The notes below the pieces were generated by a model. It saw only the letters and a list, made by a program, of their open reading frames with translations. It did not search any database and had not been told where the DNA came from. From the NCBI RefSeq assembly GCF_044904665.1, contig NZ_JADIKM010000005.1, positions 186,001-250,000 on the forward strand: a stretch of DNA of 64,000 nt, given 5' to 3'. The position numbers and the translations under genes were made by a program. This document shows positions 1 through 14,132 of the stretch, one piece after another. Every line of letters starts with the position of its first letter. Position 1 is the stretch's first letter. The stretch comes from Dyella_A ginsengisoli (GTDB lineage: Bacteria; Pseudomonadota; Gammaproteobacteria; Xanthomonadales; Rhodanobacteraceae).

Positions 1-84
1 TCTTGCGCACGGCGAACTCCTTGTCAAAGCGGTGCCGGCGATCTTACCGACACCGCATGAAGCGCAGACATCGGTGTCGCTGGG

Positions 85-113
85 CGCACGACCCCGTCGG
101 GCGGCGTCGTGCG
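85..113. other. GC-rich inverted repeat downstream of the thioesterase gene
   Basis: Arms CGCACGAC (85-92) and GTCGTGCG (106-113) are perfect 8-bp complements around a GC-rich 13-base loop, just beyond the stop of the leftward thioesterase gene. There is no T-run on either strand, so it could be a Rho-associated 3' stem or chance in GC-rich DNA. I can assign nothing to positions 1-84. Confidence 0.3.
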
Positions 114-114
114 T

Positions 115-632
115 TCAAGCCGCGGCAGCGGCCGCCGAGTCGCGGATCGCCTGCGGCAGCGGTACCGGCTTGCCGGTGGCGGGGTTCATCCACACCAGCA
201 CCACATGCCCGTCGCAGTAGAGCCGCTCGCCGTCGTCTGCATCGAAGATGCGATGGGCGAGGGTGATCGAGCTGTTGCCCAGCCGCTCGCAGAACAGCTC
301 CACGGCCAGATGGCCCGGCCAGGCGATGGGTTGGCGGTAGTTGAGGTTGCTGGCCGCGAGCACGGGCATCGACGCTTCGTCGAACCATGGGCCGGGGACG
401 TGACGCAACCACTGCAGCCGCGCCTCTTCGAGGTAGGTGAGGTAGGTGGAATTGTTGACGTGGTTGAAGGCGTCCAGGTCGCGCCAGCGCACGTCGAGAC
501 GGGCCACGAACAGCGGCGCAGGGTGTGCACGGTCTTCGACCGGCGCGGTGATGGTATCGGCGGCCGCGGGTGTGCCGGCGGCCTTGCTTGCGCGCGGCTT
601 GCGCGCCGGCTTCGGGGTGTCCTGCGGAGAAC

Positions 633-636
<4 letters not shown>
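115..636 (-). CDS. Acyl-CoA thioesterase, 4HBT/YbgC-like hotdog fold
   Basis: This 173-residue protein is predicted to hydrolyse acyl-CoA thioesters in the cytoplasm. The segment from about residue 45 (VRWRDLDAFNHVNNSTYL) matches the hotdog thioesterase family, where the Asp-x-x-x-His-Val-Asn pattern supplies the catalytic Asp. The first 40 residues are rich in Lys, Ala and Pro and look disordered, an extension compared with typical 130-140 residue members. The start codon is GTG and overlaps the uvrA stop (GTGA, 633-636), so translation is probably coupled to uvrA. Substrate chain length cannot be told from sequence. Confidence 0.85.
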
Positions 637-3572
<2,936 letters not shown>

Positions 3573-3738
3573 CGCGCCGTGATATGGGGGAAACGATCAC
3601 TATACCAATGCCCCGTGATCGGACCGTCGCGCCGGCGGCCGGTGCGTCACTCGTCCGCATCAGCGTCCGGAGCGTTTTGTCGGCAGCGGCGGCTGTGGCT
3701 AAATGCCGGGCTGATCAGCCAACCTGGAGTGGATACGC

Positions 3739-4272
3739 ATGAAGCCGAAATCGATCAAACGCGCCTGGCGCACACTGGCCTGCAGCGCCGTCTTCGCCCT
3801 CGCCTGCAGTCCGGCATGGGCCGCCCAGGCCAGCGCCAAGCAGGTGCGCGAGCTGATGGACGTGTTCGGCGTCAATCGCATGTTCCAGCAGATGAACACT
3901 CAGATGGCCGGCATGATGGGCCAGCAGCTGCCCTGCGTGCCCGCCAGTTACTGGAACAACTTTCTCGACGAGAAGGGCATGCAGGAGCTGTCGGAAAAGA
4001 TGATCCCGATCTACCAGCGCCATTTCAGCGCCGAAGACATCGACGGCCTGCTGAAGTTCTACCGTTCGCCGTTGGGCCGCAAGGTGGTCGCCGAGATGCC
4101 CGCCACCATGGCCGAGGGCATGCAGGTGGGCCAGCAGTGGGGCCGTGAGCGCGGTCAGGCAATGATGGAGCAGCTGCAGAAGGCTGGCACCATCACCGGC
4201 GAGGGGCACTGCCCGGCCACCGCACCGGCTCAACCCGTGCTGAGCAAGCCGGCGGCCAAGCCTTCCAAATAG
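3739..4272 (+). CDS. Exported DUF2059 family protein
   Basis: A 177-residue protein with a Sec signal peptide (basic start KPKSIKR, hydrophobic stretch, cleavage probably after SPAWA near residue 29), so it is likely periplasmic. The mature part matches DUF2059: a helical region ending with YQRHFSAEDIDGLLKFYRSP, which is the family's most conserved segment. The biochemical role of DUF2059 is unknown. It carries two cysteines (CVPAS and GHCPAT) that could pair in the periplasm. It is divergent from uvrA and precedes the rplU promoter, apparently a single-gene unit. Confidence 0.85.
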   Translation: MKPKSIKRAWRTLACSAVFALACSPAWAAQASAKQVRELMDVFGVNRMFQQMNTQMAGMMGQQLPCVPASYWNNFLDEKGMQELSEKMIPIYQRHFSAEDIDGLLKFYRSPLGRKVVAEMPATMAEGMQVGQQWGRERGQAMMEQLQKAGTITGEGHCPATAPAQPVLSKPAAKPSK

Positions 4273-4297
4273 GCGCCGGGGCTGCCGATTCGAGGGG

Positions 4298-4314
4298 TGG
4301 TCAAGGATTGACCA
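4298..4314. promoter_or_regulatory. 17-bp palindrome over the rplU -35 element
   Basis: TGGTCAA-GGA-TTGACCA is a perfect 7-3-7 inverted repeat, and its right arm contains the -35 hexamer TTGACC of the rplU promoter. The position would suit a repressor operator, but no regulator is known for this site and chance is possible. Confidence 0.35.
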
Positions 4315-4337
4315 GCGCGCACGGGGCTCGCTATAAT
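4308..4337 (+). promoter_or_regulatory. Sigma70-type promoter of rplU-rpmA
   Basis: The -35 TTGACC (4308-4313) and a perfect -10 TATAAT (4332-4337) are separated by 18 nt. Transcription would start near 4344, leaving a leader of about 60 nt before rplU. This is the best consensus promoter in the window, as expected for a ribosomal protein operon. Confidence 0.85.
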
Positions 4338-4405
4338 CATGAGTCCGCCGGGGTCAGAGCATCGCCCGCGGAACCCAAGAGAATAACGACAGAAGGGACA
4401 ATCCC

Positions 4406-4720
4406 ATGAGTTATGCAGTCATCAAGACCGGTGGCAAGCAGTACCGCGTGCAGCAGGGTGACGTCCTGCGCGTGGAGCTGCTGAACGCCGAAGAAGGCGC
4501 CACCGTGAGCTTCGACGAAGTTCTGCTGGTGGGCGAAGGCGAGTCGATCACCGTGGGCGCGCCCATCGTGTCGGGCGCCACCGTCAGCGCCACCGTGCGC
4601 AAGCACGGCCGTGCGGACAAGATCCGCATCATCAAGTTCCGCCGCCGCAAGCACCACAAGAAGCAGCAGGGACATCGTCAGCATTTCACCGAAGTCGAAA
4701 TCACGGGCATCAACGCCTGA
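4406..4720 (+). CDS. rplU: 50S ribosomal protein L21
   Basis: L21 is a structural protein of the large ribosomal subunit that binds 23S rRNA. The 104-residue product has the family's usual length, the start MSYAVIKTGGKQYRVQ, and the basic C-terminal motif KFRRRKHHKKQQGHRQ. A GGGACA segment precedes the ATG. It lies 19 bp before rpmA, the standard rplU-rpmA-obgE order. Confidence 0.98.
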   Translation: MSYAVIKTGGKQYRVQQGDVLRVELLNAEEGATVSFDEVLLVGEGESITVGAPIVSGATVSATVRKHGRADKIRIIKFRRRKHHKKQQGHRQHFTEVEITGINA

Positions 4721-4739
4721 GCAACTGGAGCATTGAGTC

Positions 4740-4997
4740 ATGGCACATAAAAAAGGCGTAGGTTCCAGCCGCAACGGTCGCGATTCGAACCCGAAGTATC
4801 TCGGCGTCAAGATCTACGGCGGCCAAGCCATCGAGGCCGGCAACATCATCGTGCGTCAGCGCGGTACCCAGTTCCACGCCGGCACCGGCGTCGGCCTGGG
4901 TCGCGACCACACGCTGTTTGCGCTGGTCGACGGCACTGTGCAGTTCAAGGTCCGCGGCGAGAAGAACCGCCGTTTCGTGGACGTGATCCCGGCCTGA
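4740..4997 (+). CDS. rpmA: 50S ribosomal protein L27
   Basis: L27 reaches into the peptidyl transferase centre with its N-terminal tail. The 85-residue product begins MAHKKGVGSSRNGRDS and contains the typical GGQAIEAGNIIVRQRGTQFH and GRDHTLFAL segments. The N-terminus starts directly at the conserved AHKK sequence, so no leader needs processing as in Firmicutes. An intrinsic terminator follows. Confidence 0.98.
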   Translation: MAHKKGVGSSRNGRDSNPKYLGVKIYGGQAIEAGNIIVRQRGTQFHAGTGVGLGRDHTLFALVDGTVQFKVRGEKNRRFVDVIPA

Positions 4998-5018
4998 GCC
5001 CGTCACGACGCGTTGTGC

Positions 5019-5050
5019 AAGGGCCCCGCTCCGGCGGGGCCTTTGTTTTT
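5019..5050 (+). terminator. Intrinsic terminator after rpmA
   Basis: Stem GGCCCCGC (5022-5029) / GCGGGGCC (5034-5041) with a TCCG loop, flanked by A and T residues and followed by CTTTGTTTTT. It ends the rplU-rpmA transcript, possibly partially, because obgE follows within 90 bp. Confidence 0.85.
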
Positions 5051-5132
5051 CAGGCGGGCGTGAAAAGCTCCGTGGCAATCGCCATCGGACTAATCTTGTC
5101 CCGCCCTGCCCATAGCACCCGGATGTATTCCC

Positions 5133-6206
5133 ATGAAATTCGTCGATGAAGCAGTCATCAAGGTCCAGGCCGGCGACGGCGGCAATGGCTGCATCAGCTT
5201 CCGCCGCGAGAAGTTCATCCCGTTCGGCGGTCCCGACGGCGGCGACGGCGGCTTCGGCGGTTCGGTGTGGCTGGTCGCCGACGAGGGGCTCAATACCCTG
5301 ATCGATTTTCGCCACCAGCGCAGCTTCAAGGCGCAGCGCGGCCAGAACGGCATGGGCAGCCAGATGTACGGCAAGGGCGGCGAGGACACCATGGTCCGCG
5401 TGCCGATCGGCACCGTGGTCACCAACGTGGACACCGACGAGATCATCGGCGACCTCACCCAGCACGGCCAGCGCCTGCTGGTGGCGCAGGGCGGCAAGGG
5501 CGGGCTGGGCAACATCCATTTCAAGAGCTCGGTGAACCGGGCGCCGCGCAAGTCCACCCCGGGTACGCCCGGTGACGTGCGCGAGCTCAAGCTCGAGCTG
5601 AAGCTGCTGGCGGACGTGGGGCTGCTCGGTTTTCCGAACGCGGGCAAATCGACCTTCATCCGGGCGGTGTCGGCGGCCACGCCGCGGGTGGCGGATTACC
5701 CGTTCACCACGCTGCACCCCAACCTTGGCGTGGTCAGCCTGGGTACCGACCAGAGCTTCGTGATCGCGGACATCCCCGGCCTGATCGAGGGCGCCGCCGA
5801 TGGCGCCGGGCTGGGCATCCAGTTCCTGCGTCACGTGTCGCGCACCAGCCTGCTGCTGCATCTGGTCGACATCGCGCCGATCGACGGCGCCGACCCGGTC
5901 GAGCAGGTGCGCGCGATCGAGCAGGAGCTGGCGAAGTTCGATCCGGAGTTGCTGGAGCGCCCGCGCTGGCTGGTGCTCAACAAGGCGGACGTGCTGCCCG
6001 AGGACGAGCGCCAGAAGGTGGCCGAGGACATTGTCGCTCGCCTGGGCTGGACCCAGCCGTGGTTCCTCGTGTCGGCGATCGCGCGCGACAACACCATGGC
6101 GGTCTGCCAACAGGTGCAGCGCTTCTTCGAGGCGCAACGCGAGGCGCGGCGTGAATCTGCTGACGAGATGCCGGCCAATGATGTGCGTTTGCGCGGCGAT
6201 GCCTGA
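5133..6206 (+). CDS. obgE: Obg family GTPase
   Basis: ObgE/CgtA is an essential GTPase associated with 50S subunit maturation and stress control. Residues 1-158 form the glycine-rich Obg fold (QAGDGGNGCISFRREK, GGPDGGDGGFGGS), followed by the G domain with G1 GFPNAGKST, G3 DIPGLIEGA and G4 NKAD. The length of 357 residues is usual, and the C-terminal tail is short and acidic. It lies downstream of rpmA as in most proteobacteria; a terminator lies between, so it may also have its own promoter. Confidence 0.98.
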   Translation: MKFVDEAVIKVQAGDGGNGCISFRREKFIPFGGPDGGDGGFGGSVWLVADEGLNTLIDFRHQRSFKAQRGQNGMGSQMYGKGGEDTMVRVPIGTVVTNVDTDEIIGDLTQHGQRLLVAQGGKGGLGNIHFKSSVNRAPRKSTPGTPGDVRELKLELKLLADVGLLGFPNAGKSTFIRAVSAATPRVADYPFTTLHPNLGVVSLGTDQSFVIADIPGLIEGAADGAGLGIQFLRHVSRTSLLLHLVDIAPIDGADPVEQVRAIEQELAKFDPELLERPRWLVLNKADVLPEDERQKVAEDIVARLGWTQPWFLVSAIARDNTMAVCQQVQRFFEAQREARRESADEMPANDVRLRGDA

Positions 6207-6219
6207 GGAATCAGTGCGG

Positions 6220-6245
6220 ACTGAGGCGCCCTTGGGCGCCTCAGT
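6220..6245. repeat. Perfect hairpin just after obgE
   Basis: ACTGAGGCGCCC (6220-6231) and GGGCGCCTCAGT (6234-6245) form a perfect 12-bp stem with a TT loop, 18 bp upstream of the shared terminator. It lacks a T-run. It may stabilise the 3' end or act as a transcription pause. Confidence 0.6.
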
Positions 6246-6262
6246 CAATCAGACACCGGCAT

Positions 6263-6298
6263 AAAAAAAACCGGCGCCTTGGCGCCGGTTTTTTTTGC
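6263..6298. terminator. Bidirectional terminator between obgE and rpsT
   Basis: Perfect palindrome: A8-CCGGCGCC, loop TT, GGCGCCGG-T8 (6263-6278 and 6281-6296). The A-tract and T-tract provide a U-run on both strands, so it ends obgE rightward and rpsT leftward. Confidence 0.93.
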
Positions 6299-6324
6299 TT
6301 CCAACCGAATGATCGGAGGGCGCT

Positions 6325-6588
6325 TTACGCCAGCTCGCGGATCTTCGCGTTGAGGCGGCTCTTGTGGCGAGCAGCCTTGTTCTTGTGGATCAGGCCGCGC
6401 GCGGCGTAGCGGTCCATGACCGGCTGCGCAGCGGCGAACGCCTCGACGGCGGCAGCCTTGTCCTTGGCCTCGATGGCCTTGACGACCTTCTTGAGGGCGG
6501 TGCGGACCATGGAGCGGGCGCTGACGTTGCGCAGGCGGCGCTGCTCGGACTGGCGCGCGCGCTTCTTCGCGGACTTGATGTTGGCCAA
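6325..6588 (-). CDS. rpsT: 30S ribosomal protein S20
   Basis: S20 binds 16S rRNA in the body of the small subunit. I place the start at a TTG codon at 6588, giving 87 residues that begin (M)ANIKSAKKRARQSEQ, exactly the family N-terminus. A CGGAG Shine-Dalgarno lies about 7 nt upstream. A longer reading from 6630 is excluded because that ATG overlaps the -10 box of the promoter. Use of UUG as the rpsT start is shared with Escherichia coli, where the weak start is tied to autoregulation. Confidence 0.96.
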   Translation of the reverse strand: MANIKSAKKRARQSEQRRLRNVSARSMVRTALKKVVKAIEAKDKAAAVEAFAAAQPVMDRYAARGLIHKNKAARHKSRLNAKIRELA

Positions 6589-6629
6589 GGTAAAACTCCG
6601 GAAATGCTTGGGTTGGAAAAAGACGCGCA

Positions 6630-6658
6630 ATTATGCGGGCAATGCGCTATGGCGTCAA
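6630..6658 (-). promoter_or_regulatory. Sigma70-type promoter of rpsT
   Basis: On the minus strand, -35 TTGACG (6658-6653) and -10 CATAAT (6635-6630) are separated by exactly 17 nt. Transcription should begin near 6623, about 35 nt before the TTG start codon. Confidence 0.85.
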
Positions 6659-6846
6659 CCGCTTAGCCTTTGCGGGGGCGGTTGCCTGCAGGGCTTTTGC
6701 AGACCCTGCGGCGGGGCGACGTGCCCGCATTGTGCCACAAGCGGACTGCCAACTCGGCCGCGTCGGCTGTCACACTACCCGGCCTGCATGGCGTGCCCGC
6801 CGAGACGGCGCATCCAGGTTCACTTCACAGAGGTAGCGTCACCCGC

Positions 6847-8454
6847 ATGAAGTCCCCCAGCATGCTGCGCGGGCTGCTGTCGTTCAGCAGCATGACGATG
6901 ATTTCGCGGGTCCTCGGCCTGATCCGCGACATTTCGATGAGCCACGTATTCGGCGCCAATGCGGCGACCGATGCGTTCGTCATCGCCTTCCGCATCCCCA
7001 ATTTCATGCGGCGCCTGTTTGCCGAGGGATCATTTTCCACCGCCTTCGTGCCGGTGTTCACCGAGGTCAAGCAGGCCGGCTCGCGCGACGAGCTGAAGGA
7101 GCTTCTGGCCCGCGTCTCGGGAACACTCAGCGGCGTGCTGCTGCTGATTACCGCGCTAGGCATGATCTTCGCGCCACAGGTGGCCTCGATGTTTGCGCCG
7201 GGGGCGCTGGACAACCCGCACAAGTTCGACCTCACCGCCGATCTGGTGCGGCTGACGTTCCCCTTCATCTTCTTCGTGTCGCTGAACGCGCTCGCCGCCG
7301 GCGTATTGAACAGCTTCCACCAATTCGCACTGCCGGCGCTGGCGCCGGTGATCCTCAATATCTGCATGATCGTCGGGGCGCTGTGGCTGGCGCCGCGGTT
7401 GCATGTGCCGATCATGGCAATGGGCTGGGCGGTGCTGATCGCCGGCGTGCTGCAGTGGCTGTTCCTGCTGCCGGCGGTGCGCCGGCTCGGACTGCTGCAA
7501 CGGCCGCGTTGGGGCTGGCGCCATCCGCAGGTGCGCCGGATCATGACGCTGATGGTGCCGACGCTGTTCGGCTCCTCCGTGGCCCAGCTCAACCTGCTGC
7601 TCGACACCGTGGTGATCTCCTACCTAGTGACCGGTTCGCAGACCTGGCTGTGGCAGTCCACCCGCTTCCTCGAACTGCCGCTGGGCGTGTTCGGCGTGGC
7701 GCTGGGCACGGTGATCCTGCCGGCGCTCTCCCGTCACCACGTCGGTACGGACCGGGCGGGCTTCTCCCGGGCGCTGGACTGGGGATTGCGCATCACCTTG
7801 CTGATCGCGCTGCCGGCGATGCTGGCGCTGCTGGTGCTGGCCGAGCCGCTGGTGGCGACGTTCTTCCAGAACGGCCACTTCTCGGCGTTCGATGCGCGCA
7901 TGGCCTCGCTGTCGGTGCTGGCGCTGAGCGCCGGCCTGCCGGCCTATGCGCTGGTCAAGGTGCTGCTGCCTGCGTTCTATGCGCGGCAGGATACCCGCAC
8001 CCCGGTGCGCGCCGGCGTGGCGGCGCTGGTGGCCAACATGCTGTTCAACGGCGTGTTCATCGCGCTGCTGTTCGAGCTGTGGGCGACCCCGGCGCAGAAG
8101 CACGGCAGCTGGATCGACGGCATCGCCCAGGTGCCGGGTCTGCATGTGGGGCTGGCGATCGCCAGCTCGCTGTCGAGCTACGTGAACTTCGTGCTGCTGT
8201 GGCACTGGCTGCGGCGTGACGGCGTGTACCAGCGTTTGCCCGGATGGTCACGGCACTGGCTGCGGCTGGGCGTGGCGTGCGCGGCGATGGTCGCGGTGCT
8301 GCTGGCGGGTCGTTGGCTGTGGCCGGACTGGACCGACGTCGCGGTGCTGGCGCGGCTGTGGCACCTCATGGTGCTGGTGATCGCCGGCGCCGGCACCTAC
8401 GTCGGCGCCCTGTTCGCGCTGGGGTTCCGGATGCGGGACCTGCGCGGTGCCTGA
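6847..8454 (+). CDS. murJ: Lipid II flippase MurJ
   Basis: MurJ moves lipid II across the inner membrane for peptidoglycan synthesis. The 535-residue product is highly hydrophobic throughout, consistent with the family's 14 transmembrane helices, and begins MLRGLLSFSSMTMISRVLGL with the conserved ARDAFVVAFRIPNFxRRLFAEG-like segment seen here as TDAFVIAFRIPNFMRRLFAE. The ATG at 6847 was chosen because the longer reading upstream has no family similarity. It precedes ribF, the usual order. Confidence 0.96.
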   Translation: MKSPSMLRGLLSFSSMTMISRVLGLIRDISMSHVFGANAATDAFVIAFRIPNFMRRLFAEGSFSTAFVPVFTEVKQAGSRDELKELLARVSGTLSGVLLLITALGMIFAPQVASMFAPGALDNPHKFDLTADLVRLTFPFIFFVSLNALAAGVLNSFHQFALPALAPVILNICMIVGALWLAPRLHVPIMAMGWAVLIAGVLQWLFLLPAVRRLGLLQRPRWGWRHPQVRRIMTLMVPTLFGSSVAQLNLLLDTVVISYLVTGSQTWLWQSTRFLELPLGVFGVALGTVILPALSRHHVGTDRAGFSRALDWGLRITLLIALPAMLALLVLAEPLVATFFQNGHFSAFDARMASLSVLALSAGLPAYALVKVLLPAFYARQDTRTPVRAGVAALVANMLFNGVFIALLFELWATPAQKHGSWIDGIAQVPGLHVGLAIASSLSSYVNFVLLWHWLRRDGVYQRLPGWSRHWLRLGVACAAMVAVLLAGRWLWPDWTDVAVLARLWHLMVLVIAGAGTYVGALFALGFRMRDLRGA

Positions 8455-8491
8455 GCTCCAGGCGCATGCGGCCGGCCGCTATACTGGAGAG

Positions 8492-9445
8492 ATGATCAAG
8501 CTTTCCAGGGATGTCGCCGGTGCTTGCCTGACGCCGCGCGGCAGCGTGGTGGCGATCGGCGCGTTCGACGGTCTCCATCGCGGCCATCAGGCCCTGCTGG
8601 CGCAGGTGCATGAGCGTGCGCTCGCGCTGGACGTCGAGCCGGTGGTGGTGAGTTTCGAGCCGTTGCCGCGCGCCTATTTTTCGCGCGACCCGCTGCCGCG
8701 CCTGTCCAGCGTGCGCGAGAAGTTGCGTGGCTTCGATGCCGCTGGCGTGACGCAGGCCCTCCTGCTGCGCTTCAACGCGGCGCTGGCCGCGATGTCCGCC
8801 GAGGATTTCGTGCGCCGCGTGCTGGTGGAGCGACTGGCCGCCCGCGAAGTCTGGGTGGGCGGTGATTTCCGCTTCGGCCACCGCCGCGCGGGTGATGTGG
8901 CGATGCTGGAGCGTCTGGGCGAGGCGTTCGGGTTTGTCGCGCGCACCATGGCGCCGGTCACACTGCATGACGAGCGCGTATCGGCGACCCGCGTGCGCGA
9001 GCTGCTGGCGGCCGGCAATTTCGCCGCGGCGGCACCGCTGCTCGGCCGGCCGTTCGTGATCGAGGGCAAGGTGGAGTACGGCAAGCAGCTGGGCCGCACC
9101 CTGGGCTATCCCACCGCCAACATCCACTTGCGCGAGCGGGTCAGCCCGATCCACGGCATCTTCGCGGTGCGGATCGGCCTGGGCGATGGCGAGTGCGCCT
9201 GGCCGGGCGTGGCCAGCCTGGGCGTGCGGCCCACCGTCAACGAGGTGGCCGAGCCGCTGCTGGAAGTGCACCTGTTCGATTTCGAGGGCGACCTCTACGG
9301 CCAGCGCATGGCGGTGGAGTTCGTCGGGAAGTTGCGCGACGAGCAGAAGTTCGACAGCCTCGACGCGCTGACCGCCCAGATGGAGCGCGACGCCGCGGCG
9401 GCGCGTGCCATGCTGGGCATGAATCCCGTGCTGGTGGGCGCATGA
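8492..9445 (+). CDS. ribF: Bifunctional riboflavin kinase / FAD synthetase
   Basis: RibF phosphorylates riboflavin to FMN and adenylates FMN to FAD. The N-terminal nucleotidyltransferase half has IGAFDGLHRGHQ, and the C-terminal kinase half has GRTLGYPTANI and GVRPTVNE. The length is 317 residues from the ATG at 8492, which aligns with the family N-terminus. A GTG at 8447 that overlaps the murJ stop would add 15 residues of no recognisable similarity, although it would give translational coupling. A GGAGA precedes the chosen ATG at rather short spacing. Confidence 0.96.
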   Translation: MIKLSRDVAGACLTPRGSVVAIGAFDGLHRGHQALLAQVHERALALDVEPVVVSFEPLPRAYFSRDPLPRLSSVREKLRGFDAAGVTQALLLRFNAALAAMSAEDFVRRVLVERLAAREVWVGGDFRFGHRRAGDVAMLERLGEAFGFVARTMAPVTLHDERVSATRVRELLAAGNFAAAAPLLGRPFVIEGKVEYGKQLGRTLGYPTANIHLRERVSPIHGIFAVRIGLGDGECAWPGVASLGVRPTVNEVAEPLLEVHLFDFEGDLYGQRMAVEFVGKLRDEQKFDSLDALTAQMERDAAAARAMLGMNPVLVGA

Positions 9446-9605
9446 GGACCGCGCGCCGCGCCGCGCCCGCCGGGCTTGCGCCAAGCCCGACCAGCATTAG
9501 CATCTGAGGGCTGCCCGTGGCGTGCGCTGGCCGCACGCACGCGGCCAGCCATGCATCACGTTCGTCCGGGATGGCCCGGCGAACCCACCCGACGGCAACC
9601 AGGCT

Positions 9606-12467
<2,862 letters not shown>

Positions 12468-12487
12468 CCTGCGCACTTCAAGCCTGT

Positions 12488-12564
12488 GTAGGAGCTCACC
12501 CTGTGCGCGATCGCTCTGGCGTCAATTGAGGCCAAAGGCAATCGTGCACAGGGTGCGCTCCTAC
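12488..12564. repeat. GTAG-type REP palindrome between ileS and lspA
   Basis: A 24-bp imperfect inverted repeat: the left arm (12488-12511) begins GTAGGAGCTCACCCTGTG and the right arm (12541-12564) ends CAGGGTGCGCTCCTAC, with two mismatches over the arms and a 29-bp spacer. The GTAGGAGC head and palindromic architecture resemble the GTAG/SMAG REP family known from Stenotrophomonas and relatives. It separates ileS from lspA and could fold as a stable mRNA stem. Confidence 0.85.
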
Positions 12565-12606
12565 CCACAAGGAATCAGAATCATCGAATCGGAAGCTACG
12601 CCGCCC

Positions 12607-13101
12607 ATGACCACCAAACCCAACGCGCTTCCCTGGCTGCTGCTTTCCGCCGCCGTCATTGCGCTCGACCAGCTCAGCAAACAGTGGGCGCTGGGCGCAC
12701 TGCAGCCCGCCGGCATGCCGCATCCGGTGATCCCCGGCTTCCTCAACTGGACCTTGGCGTTCAACACCGGCGCGGCCTTCAGCTTTCTCGCCGAAGGGGC
12801 CGGCTGGCAGCGCTGGTTCTTCGTGGTACTGGCGCTGGTGATCAGTGCCGTGCTGGCGGTGTGGCTGGCGCGCACCGCGCGGCGCGACTGGCGCACGGCG
12901 GCGCCGCTGGCGCTGATCATCGGGGGCGCGCTCGGCAACCTGATCGACCGCCTGCACGCGGCGGCCGTCACCGACTTCATCCAGGTCTACTGGCGCCAGT
13001 GGAGCTACCCGGTATTCAACGTGGCCGACTGCGGCATCAGCGTGGGCGCGGTGATGCTGATCGTATTTGGCCTGTGGGCCGGCAAGCGCTCCGCGGCCTG
13101 A
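12607..13101 (+). CDS. lspA: Lipoprotein signal peptidase
   Basis: LspA is the inner-membrane aspartyl protease that removes signal peptides from diacylglyceryl-prolipoproteins. The 164-residue product has four hydrophobic segments, the start region with LDQLSK, FNTGAAFSFL, and the two catalytic aspartates in LGNLIDRL and FNVADCGI. The ATG at 12607 was chosen because further upstream codons run into the palindromic REP element. It lies between ileS and ispH as usual. Confidence 0.97.
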   Translation: MTTKPNALPWLLLSAAVIALDQLSKQWALGALQPAGMPHPVIPGFLNWTLAFNTGAAFSFLAEGAGWQRWFFVVLALVISAVLAVWLARTARRDWRTAAPLALIIGGALGNLIDRLHAAAVTDFIQVYWRQWSYPVFNVADCGISVGAVMLIVFGLWAGKRSAA

Positions 13102-13158
13102 GGGAAGCCACGAGCGGCATGCGATAATGGCCGCCTGCTTCCCACTTTCGAGACATCC

Positions 13159-14118
13159 GTGGACATCCTTCTCGCCAATCCCCGCGGTTTCTGCGCCGGC
13201 GTCGATCGCGCCATCGCCATCGTCGAGCGCGCGCTGGAATCCTACGGGGCGCCGATCTACGTGCGGCACGAGGTGGTGCACAACCGCTACGTGGTCGACA
13301 AGCTGCGCGCCGACGGCGCGGTGTTCGTGGAAGAGCTCCACGAGGTACCGGACGGCGCCACCGTTATTTTCAGCGCCCACGGCGTTTCGCAAGCGGTGCG
13401 CGAGGAGGCCGAGCAGCGTTCGCTCAAGGTGTTCGACGCCACCTGTCCGCTGGTGACCAAGGTGCACATGGAAGTGGCGCGGCTGGGGCGCATCGGTCGC
13501 AGCGTGGTCCTGATCGGTCACGCGGGCCATCCCGAGGTCGAGGGCACCATGGGGCAGTGGAACTCGGCCAACCGCGGCGAGATCCTGCTGGTGGAATCGG
13601 TCGAGCAGGTGGCCACGCTGGCGCCGGCATTCGCGCACGAGCTGTCCTATGTCACCCAGACCACGCTGTCGGTGGACGACACCAAGGCCATCATCATTGC
13701 CCTGCGCGAACGGTTCCCCGACATCGAGGGGCCGCGCAAGGACGACATCTGCTACGCCACGCAGAACCGTCAGGATGCGGTGCGGCGACTGGCCGAATCG
13801 GTCGACCTGGTGCTGGTGGTTGGTTCGGTGAACAGCTCCAATTCCAACCGGCTGCGCGAACTGGCCGAGAAGCAGGGCGTGCGCTCGTTCCTGATCGATG
13901 GTGCCGAGCATATCGAGCGGGACTGGCTCGCAGGCGTGCAGCGCATTGGCGTCACCGCCGGTGCCTCCGCCCCGGACAAGCTCGTGAAGGAAGTCATCGC
14001 CCGGTTGCAGTCATGGGGGGCGGGCGAGGTGCGCGAGCTGGACGGCGAACCGGAAAACATCACCTTTGCCCTGCCCAAGGAGCTGCGCCTGGCAGACGGC
14101 CACGCTGGCATCGCCTGA
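13159..14118 (+). CDS. ispH: 4-hydroxy-3-methylbut-2-enyl diphosphate reductase
   Basis: IspH performs the last step of the MEP pathway, reducing HMBPP to IPP and DMAPP through a [4Fe-4S] cluster. The 319-residue product has the three cluster cysteines in GFCAGVDRA, FDATCPLV and DDICYATQNRQ, plus SAHGVS and the VGSVNSSNS substrate loop. The start is a GTG (13159) giving (M)DILLANPRGFCAG, the conserved N-terminus. It ends 14 bp before a strong terminator. Confidence 0.98.
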   Translation: MDILLANPRGFCAGVDRAIAIVERALESYGAPIYVRHEVVHNRYVVDKLRADGAVFVEELHEVPDGATVIFSAHGVSQAVREEAEQRSLKVFDATCPLVTKVHMEVARLGRIGRSVVLIGHAGHPEVEGTMGQWNSANRGEILLVESVEQVATLAPAFAHELSYVTQTTLSVDDTKAIIIALRERFPDIEGPRKDDICYATQNRQDAVRRLAESVDLVLVVGSVNSSNSNRLRELAEKQGVRSFLIDGAEHIERDWLAGVQRIGVTAGASAPDKLVKEVIARLQSWGAGEVRELDGEPENITFALPKELRLADGHAGIA

Positions 14119-14132
14119 GCCCGACAGGTCCG

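Noticed and set aside
3573..3738. LexA-type SOS box upstream of uvrA
   Set aside because: No CTG-N10-CAG or Xanthomonas-type TTAG-N6-TACTA match was seen.
4710..6248. 512-residue open frame on the minus strand across rpmA-obgE
   Set aside because: Shadow of the ribosomal protein and ObgE genes.
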